NCBI RefSeq assembly: GCF_022682495.2
Contig: NC_071392.1
Coordinates: forward strand, 56,445,459 to 56,509,458
Reading direction: 5' to 3'
DNA: 64,000 bases
DNA from: Desmodus rotundus
Taxonomy: Eukaryota > Chordata > Mammalia > Chiroptera > Phyllostomidae
Below the pieces are notes generated by a model, which did no database searches, was not told where the DNA came from, and saw nothing but the letters and a program-made list of their open reading frames with translations. The position numbers and the translations under genes are program-made. Of the stretch, positions 12,541-24,360 are shown piece after piece (position 1 is the stretch's first letter; each line of letters opens with the position of its first letter).

Positions 12541-12959
12541 CCTACCCCTGCCCATAGAGCCCTGCAGGGCTTACTCTCTCTCTAGGAGGAAGGCAGAATG
12601 CCCAGCAGAGAGAAGCTGCAGGGCTAGGGGAGACTGTGGTCCCTGGAAAAACTTGACTCAGTAGGTGGCTGAACTACCCTAAAGGAGCACCGAGAGCCCC
12701 TAGCATCTAGGACAACAAAGAGCAAGAAGGTGGAGTGTGAGTTGCCCCTCATTGGTGCACCTTAAAAACAGCACAACTGGTGAACTAAAGGCTTAGAGGG
12801 GAGCAGAAGGACCCCGAGGAACTGGACTGGAGGCTGGACAACAGTGAAGAGTGTGGCTTAGAAAGGGAGAAAAGTGAAACCAATCCCTCCACCTACCCCC
12901 TCCCGTTTCAAAGACAAGAAGATGAACAGAACTGACCTGACAGGTTTAAAACCAGCAGA

Positions 12960-13225
12960 AGACTTTTTTATTTTTTAATTCTTTCTTCCTTTCTGTCCTT
13001 CTTTCTTTTATCATTCCTTCTTCCTTACACCTTTTACTTTTTTATTCATTCTTCCGGCCTTCATTTATTTATTTATTTATTTCTAATTTTTGTTACAATT
13101 CCTTCTTCTTTTCTTTCCTCTGATCTTTTTTTATTCCTTCTTCCTTCCTTCCTTCTTTTTCCTTTTCTATTCATTTTTCCTTCTTTCCCTTTTTCTTTTT
13201 CTTTTTTTTCTCCTTTCCCACAGGT
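12960..13225 (+). repeat. Pyrimidine-rich tract in L1-B 5' UTR
   Basis: About 265 bp of almost only C and T on the plus strand (ttccttcttt-type repeats), with a short TTTA microsatellite near 13065-13083. An equivalent tract is in L1-F at about 61508-61815. Such tracts can form triplex DNA or bind polypyrimidine-binding factors; that is inference. Confidence 0.75.
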
Positions 13226-13863
13226 GACACAATAAAACCTGGAGCTCTGAAAAGACCAGAGTTAGACCCAAACGGGGCATCGTAATAATCGAGACAGTGA
13301 GACAAATTTCACTTTGCTACTCCACAGAGCTTGCAAGGTGGGAGTGGTGAACACCAGTACACCTGCTGGAAGAGGAAACCCACCAACAAAGGAATCACAA
13401 ACAGAACAACAGAAGAAGGTGAAGAAGGGAGTAGAAGCCACACTAACCTCAATCCAGGACTGATCTGGAAATACAATTAAATAGTGGAGAAATTACTCAG
13501 AATAAACAACTGAACAAGAGCAAGAGAGAAGACTCAAAAACCTTGTACACACAAAAGAATCAGCTTCAACACAAACTGTCCACATCTGCACAACAGAATA
13601 CAAGGCGTGGTGGATGGAGTGACCCTCTATTAACCATCTCATGGGAAGCACCTATTAAAGAAAGACCAAACAACAATCAAAACCCAAAGACATACAGAGA
13701 GCCAACAAAAATGACAGCACAAGACCAGCGAGCTCAGGAGATTAAGGAGATGGCACCACTGAATCCAACTGGAATTCTACCACAGAAGTTCATACCATAA
13801 ACCCAGGGAGTCAAACCCAGTCAATTTAAGAAGCAGAGGCTATCAAGAAGAATCTCAAAAACA

Positions 13864-14723
13864 ATGGGAAGACAAAGAAACAATCCCCAAATGAAAGAAA
13901 AGGAGGAAGCCTCAAAAGAATGCTAACTGAAATAGAGTCAAGTCAACTATTAAATGACTTCAAAGCAATGGTTATCAGGAAGCTCACAGAGCTAACAAAG
14001 AACTACCAGAAACTAGAGGGAAACTACAATGGACTCACTTCAAACTATATCAACGTGAAAAAGGAAATAGAATCTATGACCAAGGGCCAAGAGGAAATGA
14101 AGTGAACAATTTCTGAACTGAAGAACACAGAAGTAGGAATCAAAAGAGACTTGAAGGAGCAGAGGGTCAGATAAGCAAACTGGAGGACAATGAAGAAAAA
14201 AACACCAGAAAGACTAAGAAAAGGAAAATAGGCTCAGAAAGAATGAAGAGGGGTTAAGGGAAAAGCAGGAGAATATGAAACATATTAATATCCATATAAT
14301 AGGGATACCAGAAGGATAAGAAGAAGAGCAAGGGACAGAAAACCTATTTCAAAAAATAATGATGGAAAATTTTCCTAATCTGTTGAGAGAAAAAGTCACA
14401 CAAATCCAGGAAACACAGAGAGTCCCAAACGAGAGGAACCCAAAGATGCCCACTGCAAGACACATCATACTTAAAATGGCAAAATTCCAAGACAAAGGAG
14501 GATCTTAAAGGCAGCAAGGGAGAAACAGGAAGTAACATACAAGGGAACCCCAATAAGGTTAGCAACTGACTTATCAATGGAAATGCTCCAAACCAGAAGA
14601 GAATGGGAAAACATATTCCAAGTAATTAGAACCAGAGGCCTGCAACCAGGGCTACTTTACCCAGCAAGGCTCTCAATCAAGATAGAAGGCCAAATAAAGA
14701 ACTTCTCAGAAAAAGAAGTCTAA
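13864..14723 (+). pseudogene. L1-B ORF1, broken
   Basis: Starts at ATG 13864 with Met-Gly-Arg-Gln-Arg-Asn. An open piece at 13920-14105 carries the coiled-coil segment ('ELTKNYQKLEGNYNGLTSNY'). The RRM-like and C-terminal parts follow in shifted frames ('REKVTQIQETQRV' equivalent near 14390-14430) and end in 'SEKEV' then stop at 14721-14723. The first frameshift lies within about 20 codons of the start. A 97-bp spacer separates it from ORF2, the usual L1 arrangement. Confidence 0.8.
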
Positions 14724-14820
14724 AAGAATACACCTCCACCAAACCAGCACTGCAAGAGATGCTAAAGGGACTGCTTTAAGGAAAAGAAGGAAAAGAGAAA
14801 GAGAAACACAAATATGAAAA

Positions 14821-17800
14821 ATGGCAATGAATAAGTACCTATCAATAATAAACTTAAATATAAATGGATTAAATGCTCCCATCAAAAGACATAGAATAGC
14901 TGAATTGATAAGAAAGCATTACCCACATATGTGCTGCCTAGAAGAGACCCACCTCAGGACAAAAGACCTACACGGACTGAAAGTGAACAGGTGGAATCAA
15001 ATTTTCCAAGCAAATGGACATGAAAAAAAAAACAACAACAACGTGGTAGCTATACATATATCAGTCAAAATAGAATTCAAAGGATGGGCCATAAAGAGAG
15101 ACTCAGAAGGTCACTTCATAATACTCAAAGGAAGACTCCACCAAGAAGACATAAACATTGTAAATATACATTCACCCCACATAGGAGCACCAAAATACAT
15201 AAAGAAAATCTTGGAGGACTTCAAGAAAGATATTGACAGCAACACAATTATAGTAGGGATCTTTAACACCCCACTGTCAAAAATGGACAGGTCTTCCAAA
15301 CAAAATATCAAGAAGGATATTGTGTCACTTAACAATACCATACATGAAATGGACTTAACTGATAAATATAGAGCTTTTCATCCCAAAGAAGCAAAATACA
15401 CATTCTTTTCAAGTGTACATGGAAATTTTTCAAAGATAGACCACATGATAGGACACAAAGCAAGCCTCAACAAAGTCAAGAAAATTGAAATCATATCAAG
15501 CGTTTTCTCTGACCACAAGGGACTGAAACTAGAAACCAACCCCAAAGGAAAAAAACCAAAACACTCAAAATCATGGAGAGTGAATAGCATGCTATTAAAC
15601 AATGAATGGGTCAAGAACAAGATTAGGGAAGAAATCAAAAACTTTCTGGAAACAAATGAAAATGAACTCACAACAACCCAAAACCTATGGGACACAGCAA
15701 AGGCAGTCATGAGAGGGAAGTTCATAGCAATACAGGCCTACCTTAAAAAGATAGAAATATTTCAAACAAACAACCTAACCCCACGCCTACAAGAACTGGA
15801 GGAACAACAACAAAGACAGCCCAGAGAAAGTAGAAGGAAATAACCAAGATCAGATCAGATTTAATGACAGAGACTAAAATCACAATTCTAAGGATCAATG
15901 AATCCAGGAGCTGGTTCTTCGTAAAGATTAACAAAATCAACAAGCCTTTAAGTAGGCTCATCAAGAAAAAATGAGAGAGGATCCAAATAAACATAATTAA
16001 AAATGAAAGAGGGGAGATTACAACTAATACCACAGAAATACAAAGGATTGTAAGAAATTACTACGAAGAACTGAATGCCAAGAAATTTGAAAATCTAGGT
16101 GAAATGGACATATTTCTACAAAGATATAATCTTCCAAAACTGAATGAAGAAGAAGCAGCAAACCTGAAAAGACCAATAACAGGAGACAAAATTGAAGCAG
16201 TCATCAAAGAACTCCCAACACACAAATGCCCTGGACCAGATGGTTTCACATGAGAATTCTACAAAGCATTTAAGGAAGAGATAACCCCTATCATTCACAG
16301 ATTATTTGAAAAAAAATCAAAAATGATGGAAGAACCCAAACTCTTTTTATGAAGCCAGAATCATCTCATTCCCAAAACCAGATAAAGACAAAACAAAGAA
16401 AGAAAACTCCAGGCCAATAGTGCTGATGAACATAGATGCTCAAATTCTAAGAAAATATTGGCAAACTGCATCCAGCAATACATTAAAAAAATCATACACT
16501 ATGACCAAGTCGGATTCATGACAGGGATGCAAGGATGGTATAATATTCGCAAATCAAAAAAAAAAAATAATACACCACGTAAACAAGAGTAAAGACAAAA
16601 ATCACATGATCATATCAATAGATGTGTAAAGCATTTGATAAAATACAGCACCCATTTATGAAAAAACACTCAGCAGAGTGGGAATAGAGGGACCTTTCCT
16701 GATAATAAAAAAGGCCATATATGAGAGACCTACAGCCAACATCATACTCAATGGACAAAAACTTAGAGCTTTCTCACTAAGATCAGGAACAAGACAAGGA
16801 TGCCCTCTCTCACCACTCCTCTTCAGCATCATATTGGAGGTCCAAACCAGAGCAATCAGACAAGAAAAAGAAATAAAAGGCATCCAAATTGGAAAGGAGG
16901 AAACAAAAATGTCATTCTTTGTAGATGACATGATAGTGTACATGGAAAATCCTATAGACTCCACCAAAAAACTTCTCGACCTAATAAATGAATTTGGCAA
17001 AACAGCCGGATACAAAGTCAATACTCAGAAACCAAAGGAATTCCTGTATACCAACATTGAAACAGCAGAAACAAAGAGCAGGAAAAAAATCCCATTTGAT
17101 ATAGTAACAAGAAAAAATAAAGTACCGAAGAATAAACCTCACATAGGAGGTAAAAGCCCTGTACTCAGAAAACTACACAACAGTGGAGAAAGAAATTAAG
17201 GAAGACACAAACAAATGGAAGCATGTACCATGCTCATGAATTGGAAGAATTAACATTATCAAAATGGCCATACTATCCAAAGCGATTTATACATTCAATG
17301 CAATCCCTATTAAATTACACATGACATATTTCACAGATATAGAACAAACAGCTCAGAAATTTATATAGAACCATAAATGACCCCGAATAGCTGCAGCAAT
17401 TTTGAGAAAGAAGACCAAAGCAGGAGGGATCACAATACCTGATATCCAATTGTATTGCAATGCCACTGTATTCCAAACAGCCTAGTAGTGGCATAACAAG
17501 AGGCACATAGACCAATGGAACAGAACACACAGAGCTCAGAAATAAACCCAAGTCTTTATGGTCAATTAATATTTGACAAAGGAGGCAGGAGCATAAAATG
17601 GAGCAAAAAGAGCCTTTTCAACAAATGGTGCTGGGAGATCTGGACAGCTACATGCAAAAAATGAAATTCGATCCCCAACTTACACCATACACAAAAATAA
17701 ATTCAAGATGGATAAAAGCCTTAAATGTAAGTTGTAACAGCATTAAAGTCCTAGAGGAAAACTTTGGCAGGAAACTCTCAGACATTCCATGCAGCAACAT

Positions 17801-18639
17801 CCTCACAGGCACGTCCCCTAAAGCAGGGGACATAAAGGAAAGAATAAACAAATGGGACCTCATCAAAATAAAAAGCTTCTGCATGGCTAACAAAAACAGC
17901 ATTAAAATGAAAAGAGAACCAACAGTATGGGAAAACATATTTGCCAATGATACCTCAGACAAGGGCCTGATCTCCAAAATATATAAAGAACTCACACGAC
18001 TCCACTCCAGGAAGACAAACAACCCAATTAAAAAATGGGCAAAGGACTTGAACAGACACTTCTCCAAGGAAGACATACAGAGGGCCCAGAGACATATGAA
18101 AAGATGCTCAGCATCACTAGCCATCAGAGAGATGCAAATGAAATCCACAATGAGGTACCATCTCACACCTGTCAGAGTGGCCAACATAAACAAATCCACA
18201 AACAAATATTGGAGAGGATGCGGAGAAAAGGGAACCCTAGTGCACTGTTGGTGGGAATGCAGACTGGTGAGGCCACTGTGGGAAACAGTGTGGAATTTCC
18301 TCAGAAAACTAAAATTGGAAGTGCCCTTTGACCCAGCAATTCTGCTGCTGGGATTGTACCCTAAGAATTCTGAAACACCAATCCAAAAGAACCTATGCAC
18401 CCCAATGTTCATAGCAGCACAATTATCAATAGCCAAGTACTGAAAGCAACCTAAGTGCCCATCAGCAACTGATTCGATCAAAAAAGCATGGTACATTTAC
18501 ACAGTGGAATTCTACGCAGCAGAGAGAAAGAAGGAGCTTATACTCTTTGCAACAGCAGCTGCCACTGGAGAGCATTATGCTAAGTGAAATAAGCCAGGCA
18601 GTGAGGGAAAAATACCATATGATCTCACCTTTATCCTGA
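14821..18639 (+). pseudogene. L1-B ORF2, broken, endonuclease site mutated
   Basis: Starts [20 protein letters not shown] at 14821. The first open piece (14821-15843, 340 aa) covers the endonuclease and shows 'EETHL' and 'SDHKGL'. The catalytic 'GDFN' motif reads 'GIFN' (about 15256-15267), which removes an essential aspartate. The frame stops at 15843. Reverse transcriptase sequence continues in other frames, with 16678-17199 carrying '[11 protein letters not shown]', where the usual Ala of FADD is Val. The C-terminal open piece is 17598-18443, including the zinc-knuckle region '[20 protein letters not shown]'. The stop is at 18637-18639. The product would be inactive. Confidence 0.85.
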
Positions 18640-18949
18640 ACATAATTGACAAAAGAAATAAGCTAACAAAATATAAGCAGAGACATTGAAGTTAAGAACA
18701 ATGTAACAATAGACAGAGGGGAGTGGGGATGGGACAGTAAGGAGAGGGGTTTACAGGAACTACTAAAAAGGACACATGGACAAAATCAATGGGGATCGTG
18801 GAGGTGCGGAAGGGAGGTGGGTTTCGCTGGGGTGTAGTGGAGGGATGGGGACAAAAGGCAGTCCACTGTAATTGAATAATATTAAAATTTTTTGAAAAGA
18901 AAGAAAAAGTAATAAATAAATAAATAAATAAATAAATACTTTAAAAACA

Positions 18950-19975
18950 ACAACTGCAACAACAACAACAAAAATGAGCCAGCTGGCTTCAAACTGTCTA
19001 AGTCAGTTTTGCTGGTCTTTCAGCTGCTACTAACTCAGGCAGCAGATCTTACCCCAGATCTTCTTTGTCTGAACCCGCACTCCAGCAGCCTCTGGCCCAG
19101 TTCTCCAGTGGCTCTTGGACCCAGGGCTCAGCCACTCACCTTCCTCTAGGCTATGGGTGTGCACTGGGGGCCTTCCTTGATTCGCACCCTCTCTATGATG
19201 CCAGTGGTCTCAGGTCTCTAAGATTGCACTCTCCCAGGTTGGTGCCTGTGGTCTCGGGCCCCCCCAGGTGTGCACTCTCCACTCCCCCAACCCCGTGCTT
19301 TGGATTTGGGCTTGATGCCCCCCACAGCCCCGCAGAAACACAGGGTGGACGGCTGGTTGGAGAGGAGACTGTAGCTGCTGCTGCAGCAGAATTCCCCAAA
19401 GTGCCCCTGAGTGTCTTTTTCTTTTTGAGAAAATCCTCCTGCTCAATCCTCCCACCCCATCCATACAAGGAAGGGCCTGTCCTCTCATACAGCCCACCTC
19501 TCCAGCTGGACCAGGGACTGTCCAGGTCAGGGCCCCACAGGACCCCACACTCAACTCTCCCCAGCCAGCGCCCATAGTCTGGGTGTGTTTATCACTTTGT
19601 CCTTCTTCCTCTCCCTGCAAATTTAAGCAATCAGGTCTCTCTCAGTGCTGCTTAAGCCTTGTTTGGCAGGTGAGGGAGCTGTTAACTTGGCTCTCTTCCA
19701 GGATTCCTGAGGCAGGCTCATCAGGCGTGGGTCTGGAGCTGCATTCACCCTGGTCCACGAGCTGTTCCCAGGTACCTTTTTGTCCTGAAGCAATCCCTTT
19801 ACCATCTGTTTTTTTCAGTGTCTTCTATACTTATTGGTCTCCTATCTTCATAAACGCTGGGATACTGTTGGCTGATCGCTTTATTCCTCAGTAGATCAGC
19901 TAGGTGTTTCACTCGTGTGCAGGGGGAAATGGACTCTGCTCCCACCTATCTCCCTGCCATCTTTCCTCTTCGCCT
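18950..19975 (-). mobile_element. L1-A distal 5' UTR (separated by L1-B)
   Basis: 'gctggcttcaaactgtctaa' near 18980 matches the L1-D 5' UTR at about 52275. The block continues to an L1 5' terminus near 19968, whose reverse complement begins 'ggaaagatggcagggagata'. It is GC-rich and has a 170-aa plus-strand open frame (19065-19577) that is antisense to the UTR and shows no known domain. This is the missing half of L1-A. Confidence 0.75.
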
Positions 19976-20149
19976 TTGTAGTTTTTTTTAACTATATTTT
20001 ATTGATTATGCTATTACAGTTTTCCCATTCCCTCCCCCTTTATTCCCTTCCTCCCTGCACACTCCTTCCCACCTGCATTCCCCTGCCTTTAGTTCATATC
20101 CATGGGTCATACATATAAGTTCTTTGGTTCTACATTTCCTATACTATTC

Positions 20150-20430
20150 TTAAAAGATAAGTCCCTTTAACACTTCGTATAATAAGGGCTGGGTAATGAT
20201 GAACTCCTTTAACTTGACCTCATCTGGGAAGTACTTTATCTGTCCTTCCATTCCAAAGGATAGCTTTGCTGGATAGAGTAACCTTGGATGGAGGTCCTTG
20301 CCTTTCATGACTTTGAACACTTCTTTCCAGCCCTTTCTTGCCTGCAAGGTTTCTTTTGAGAAATAAGCTGATAGTCTAATGGGAATTTCTTTGTAGGTAA
20401 CTCTCTCCTTTTCTCTTGCTGCTTTTAAGA
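20150..20430 (-). pseudogene. L1-C ORF1 C-terminal fragment
   Basis: The minus-strand translation of 20150-20347 gives 'WKEVFKVM', '[13 protein letters not shown]', 'EGQIKYFPDEVKLKEF' and 'LLYEVLKGL', the conserved end of L1 ORF1p (the C-terminal domain that aids RNA binding). Upstream sequence to about 20430 still matches ORF1 ('cttgctgcttttaagattct' side) and then switches to 5' UTR-type sequence. No start codon for a proper ORF1 remains. Confidence 0.7.
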
Positions 20431-20966
20431 TTCTCTCTTTATATAGAATATCTCACAGTAAAGAAAAATGATTTTGAGAGAATAGAGGGAGGAGAAATAA
20501 TAAGAGTGAGGAATGGAATATTGGGTACGAGATGGATAAAATAAAATTCCATATTTAAATAAGTAGGACCAGAGACAATATGTAGTAAGACAGGTGGAGA
20601 GTAACTTATGACATTTGAATTTTTAAAAAGTGTATAGGAACAGCATTGAAGAAAAAGAGCAAAAAACACAATATCTGCACCAAACAAGCAACAATTATTA
20701 AGGGAGGAGAGAAAATAAGAATATTATATAAAAGGGAAAAAGAATATGAGATGACTAAATGAAAGAAAAATGAATTTGGGAAGACAGACTGAGGAGAAAT
20801 AATAACAGTAAGGAATAGGAGCAAGGCATAGAAAGGGGGAAATATAATTTAAAACAAAAAAAAATAAAGGGCAGGAAAAAAGGCAAAACGAAGTAAGAAA
20901 AGTGAAGGGTAGAAACTGAGATTTGAAATAAAAATATAAAAATATAAATAAAAATAATAATAAAAG

Positions 20967-21165
20967 AGAGGCCCTGGCTAGTGTGTCTCAGTGGATTGAG
21001 CATGGACCTGGAAACCAAAGGGTTGCTGGTTCAATTCCCAGTCAGGGCACATGCCTGGGTTGCTGGCCAGCTCCACAGTAGGGGGCACTCAAGAGGCAAC
21101 CTCACCCTGATGTTTCTCTCCCTCTCTTCCCCTTCCTCTCTCTCTGAAAATAAATAAATAAAATC
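20967..21165 (+). mobile_element. VES-type bat SINE (tRNA-derived), plus strand
   Basis: Begins 'gccctggctagtgtgtctca', has the tRNA-like B-box region 'ggttcaattcccagtcaggg', the VES body 'ggcacatgcctgggttgc', a 'tttctctccctctcttcccc' region, and an 'aaataaataaataaaatc' tail. RNA polymerase III would transcribe such SINEs and they move using L1 proteins. It is embedded in L1-C's 5' UTR, so it is younger than L1-C. VES SINEs are known only from bats, which is the main clue to the organism. Confidence 0.9.
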
Positions 21166-22499
21166 TGTATAAAAAATGAAAATAAAAATGAAAGACAAAA
21201 TAGTGAATTATTTGGAATACAATTGAAGGAAAAGAAATGTTGAAAGGCTATGTAAGAAAAAAATAATGCTAATTCTTAAGGAGAACAAGGTGGAATTCAT
21301 CTTAGCAGAGTTTGTTGTTTGTCTTCTATCATCTTCCTCTTCTGGATATGCCTCTGGCTTTTTATCAGCTCAGGTCCAGGAGTGGGTCATCCAACTTCTG
21401 GTAGCACTGCATGTATCACCTTCTCCTGCTTCTACACTGGGCTTTTATTGTGATCCTTGGTGGACCCCTGTGTCTCCCCTGGGATGCACTGTCAGTCTTT
21501 TGGGAAAATTGTGTGTGTGTTCCCCCTGCCCCTGAGTCACCTTTCTTGGTCTGGCTGAGATTGTTCTAATGTATAGTTTCTAATGAACTAGCTGTTCATT
21601 TCAAGGGAGGGTCCAATCTGTGTAAGAGGGTCAATTCTTTCCTGCTTGGTGCTGATGACAGCTCTGTGCATAAGCTGAGGCTGGGCAGGGCACTATTGCT
21701 GCACTGATTTCTGGTCTCCCTGCCTTGCTGGTCTCAATGTTATAGGGCCCTAGGAACCTATATATTTTGTCTCCCTGGGAGAGGTGCAAAATGGGTCATT
21801 TTGGCATTTATCTTCCTGTCTTCTTCCTGCGGATATGCAACCTGCAGGGGTATCTTGAGCTCATCCTGCTTTATATATATATATAGTGGGAGGGTTTGCA
21901 GAACTTCTCCATTGGATGCAGTTTTTGCTAACCTGCAGGAGGATGGGAATGGGTACACTCTTCTCTTCCCAATGATGAACTCTGCTGGGGCAGAGGGCTC
22001 TACTTGGCTATAAATAATCTCAGGCACTCAACTCCTACTTGTCCAGTTCCCAGCCCACTGCCCTTGCAGCCCCTGATCCTTTTGGGAGATAGAGTCCATC
22101 TCTCTCTCTGGCACTCTCCCAGTTGGCATTTGACACTATGGATGTGCGTCTCCCTCTGAGTGTGTAGCCTAGGTCTCTCTGACTTCATATACCCTCCCAA
22201 GTCACTTGCAGACTGGGTCCAGGGGTTCCCAGCCCTGGGAATGGAGGGAGCAGCAAAGGTACAATTTCTGATTAGTCTCTCCATTGCTGTACACACCACA
22301 CATGGAGTATTTCCCCTTCAACCTATAAAATCTTACTGCCCATTGTGAAGCACCTTCTACACTCCTTGGCTTCCAGTCTTCATATTAGCTAAGCTTTCAT
22401 TGATTGTTAAGGTTGTTGGAAGATCAGCTGAGATTCCAAGTTGGGACCAAGAGTAAGTGGGATCAGATTCAACCTACTTGGCCACCATCTCCCTAAAAC

Positions 22500-23110
22500 C
22501 TCTACACTGTTTTGTCACAATCTGAATTCCATTTCTTATATCTCACACCTCCTAAATGATTTTTTTTAATTTGCATACCTGAAGATTCTTTCTGTACTGT
22601 CAAGTTGTATAGGTTTGACAAATTGATAGAGTGAAGTATCAACTGTTGTGTCATACAAAATAGTTTACTATTCTAAAAAAATTCCCTGTGTTTTACTTAT
22701 TCAATCTTTCTTATACCTAAGCTTCCACTACTGTCTGTTCAGTCTGTCTATAGTTTTTTCAGAATGTCACATAAATGGAATCCTACAGAATGTAGCCTTC
22801 TTAGAGTGAAATTTTTTCACTTAGTAGTATGAATTTAAGGTCCACTCATATATTTGTGTAAATTAATATACAAATAAAATATTTTTACTGATAAATACTA
22901 TTCTATTATACGAATTCACTACAGTTTATTTTCTATTCACTTGTTAAAGAACATTTTTGTTCTATTCCAGTTTTGGGGAATTATAAATACAGCTGGTATA
23001 AACATTTGTGTGCAGGTTTTTGTCAGTATGTATCAAATGTTTGTATGTTTTAAAATTGACATAGATACATTTGCTTTGATGGCATTTGTATGTGAGTTTG
23101 TGAAATTTAT
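22500..23110 (-). mobile_element. Ancient L1M 3' fragment, minus strand
   Basis: Shows the old L1 ORF2/3' UTR pattern 'cataaatggaatcctacaga', 'agtgaaattttttcacttag' and 'ggggaattataaatacagct' in minus orientation, highly diverged. No open frame has motif support. Confidence 0.6.
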
Positions 23111-23801
23111 TTTATGTTCAACCTAGCATCTTGATACAGAAGCCCCTGAGAATTAGGCCAACATTCAGATCTTGAAATCTTAAAAGAGTTCCATGGTCCA
23201 CAACTAATTGGACCTACAGTGATAGATAATAAACAGTTTATATTGGGAGAGTTAATGCAGGGATTGAAGTTGCCACTAATTTAAGCATGGTCATTTTGAG
23301 CAAACAGATCTGTATGCAGACAAGGCAGCTGTTTAGTGGGAGAATTAAAGACATATAATGAGAAACATGGCAAAGAGAGAAAGGAGTAGAGGAGGTATCT
23401 TTGTCTCAGTTCTGCTTAGCTTTCCAACTTTCACTTTATTTCTTGTGGTGTTCTGGTATCCTTTCTGCTTGATTCTATGAGATTCCTTTTCACTTGTTTA
23501 GTAATTTTTCTTTTTACTTGAGCTAGCTTGTGTTCTTTGCAGCCAAAATATAAAGCCAAAGAAAACCTTAAGAAGAATAATTATGTTAGTTGCATTTTTG
23601 AGGGGGGGCGGAGAGGGAGAGGGAGAGAGAGATTGAGATTTACTAAACTGGCAAATCCCCAAATCATTACCAGTTGCTGCTTGTGATTAGAGCTACCCCA
23701 CCAGGTCCCTAAGACAAGCTCAGGAGATGCCTCCAGGGACTCCAGGAACACTCAATAAAAAATGAGAACATTGGCATTGGATGTCTCAGTGATATTTTTA
23801 T
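23111..23801. other. Unassigned DNA with a G/A-rich simple repeat
   Basis: Nothing recognisable except a purine-rich stretch at about 23600-23632 (gggcggagagggagaggg). No gene seen. Confidence 0.4.
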
Positions 23802-24241
23802 TTATTTATTTTTTAATTTATTTTTTATTGTTATTCAATTACAGTTGTATGCCTTTTCTCCCCTTACCTCCCCCCCACCCCAGTTGAACCCACCTCCCTC
23901 CCCCACCCCCACCACCCCCCCCGATTTTGTCCATGTGTCCTTTATAATAGCTCCTGCAATCCCCTCTTCCCACTGTCCCCACCCCACTCCCCCCTGGCCA
24001 CTGCTAGACTGTTCCCCCCCTCTATGTCTCTGGTTGTATTTTGCTTGCTCTTTTCCTTTGTTGATTATGTTCCAGTTAAAGGTGAGATCATATGGTATCT
24101 GTCCCTCACTGCCTGGCTTATTTCACTTAGCATAATGCTCTCCAGTTTCATCCATGCTGTTGCAAAGGGTATAAGCTCCTTCTTTCTCTCTGCTGCGTAG
24201 AATTCCATTGTATAAATATATCATAGTTTTTGGATCCACTC
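23802..24241 (-). mobile_element. 5'-truncated L1 tail (3' UTR + end of ORF2), minus strand
   Basis: Starts with a T-rich tail and the 'ttgttattcaattacagttg' 3' UTR signature, passes through the C-rich tract (reverse of the G-rich L1 3' UTR), and ends in ORF2 C-terminal sequence ('cttatttcacttagcataat'). It is flanked by near-identical 13-bp repeats, GTGATATTTTTAT (23789-23801) and GTGATTTTTTTAT (24242-24254), as expected for target-primed reverse transcription. Confidence 0.8.
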
Positions 24242-24360
24242 GTGATTTTTTTATCCTGATATCTGATCAGGCTATTTTTGTATCTCAAGAAGCTGATTCA
24301 TATACCTGCTATGCTTTCCTTCCTCTGACCCTGAATTAGTTCTGTTAAAACTTCTAAGGA

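Larger units (their letters stand above)
11816..13863 (+). promoter_or_regulatory. L1-B 5' UTR (internal promoter region)
   Basis: About 2.05 kb of GC-richer DNA ahead of ORF1. It contains the terminal 'gagataggtgggagcagag' block, a tandem-monomer stretch (about 12245-12540), a conserved 'agcatctaggacaacaaaga' block, a pyrimidine tract (12960-13225), and 'gacaaatttcactttgctac' leading into ORF1. Open frames in it, such as 12111-12389, are incidental. Promoter function is inferred from L1 biology and was not shown. Confidence 0.65.
11816..18950 (+). mobile_element. L1-B: full-length LINE-1, plus strand, inside L1-A
   Basis: A complete L1 layout of about 7.1 kb: 5' end 'gccagcgagataggtggg', long 5' UTR, ORF1, ORF2, 3' UTR with the G-rich tract near 18780-18850, and an A-rich tail with an AAAT microsatellite (about 18908-18940). 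Its 5' end matches the reverse complement of L1-A's own far 5' end near 19940, which confirms that both are true 5' termini. Both sides are L1-A 5' UTR, so L1-B inserted into L1-A in the opposite direction. No clear target duplication is seen; by comparison with L1-D roughly 0.2 kb of target seems to be missing. Confidence 0.85.
19988..22495 (-). mobile_element. L1-C: L1 deletion derivative without ORF2 (5' UTR + ORF1 fragment + 3' UTR)
   Basis: On the minus strand this element has a 5' end near 22495 ('gggagatggtggccaagtag') and about 2 kb of 5' UTR interrupted by a VES SINE. It then has only the C-terminal part of ORF1 (20150-20430), followed directly by a short 3' UTR and polyT-side tail at 19988. 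All of ORF2 and the N-terminal two thirds of ORF1 are absent. The two joins could be splice joins copied back into DNA, or deletions. The 5' UTR resembles L1-E's (59940-60480) more than L1-A's. It could not make a functional protein. Confidence 0.7.

Noticed and set aside
17648..18496. 282-aa open frame on the minus strand
   Set aside because: Antisense to the L1-B ORF2 C-terminal region. The matching antisense frames in L1-D and L1-A have related translations for the same reason.
19065..19577. 170-aa proline/serine-rich open frame antisense to the L1-A 5' UTR
   Set aside because: I considered an ORF0-like antisense gene, but GC-rich UTR sequence readily gives long open frames and there is no conserved counterpart in L1-D.
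20967..21165. tRNA gene
   Set aside because: tRNA-like promoter boxes are present, but the full sequence matches a VES SINE with an A-rich tail; it has no functional tRNA fold.
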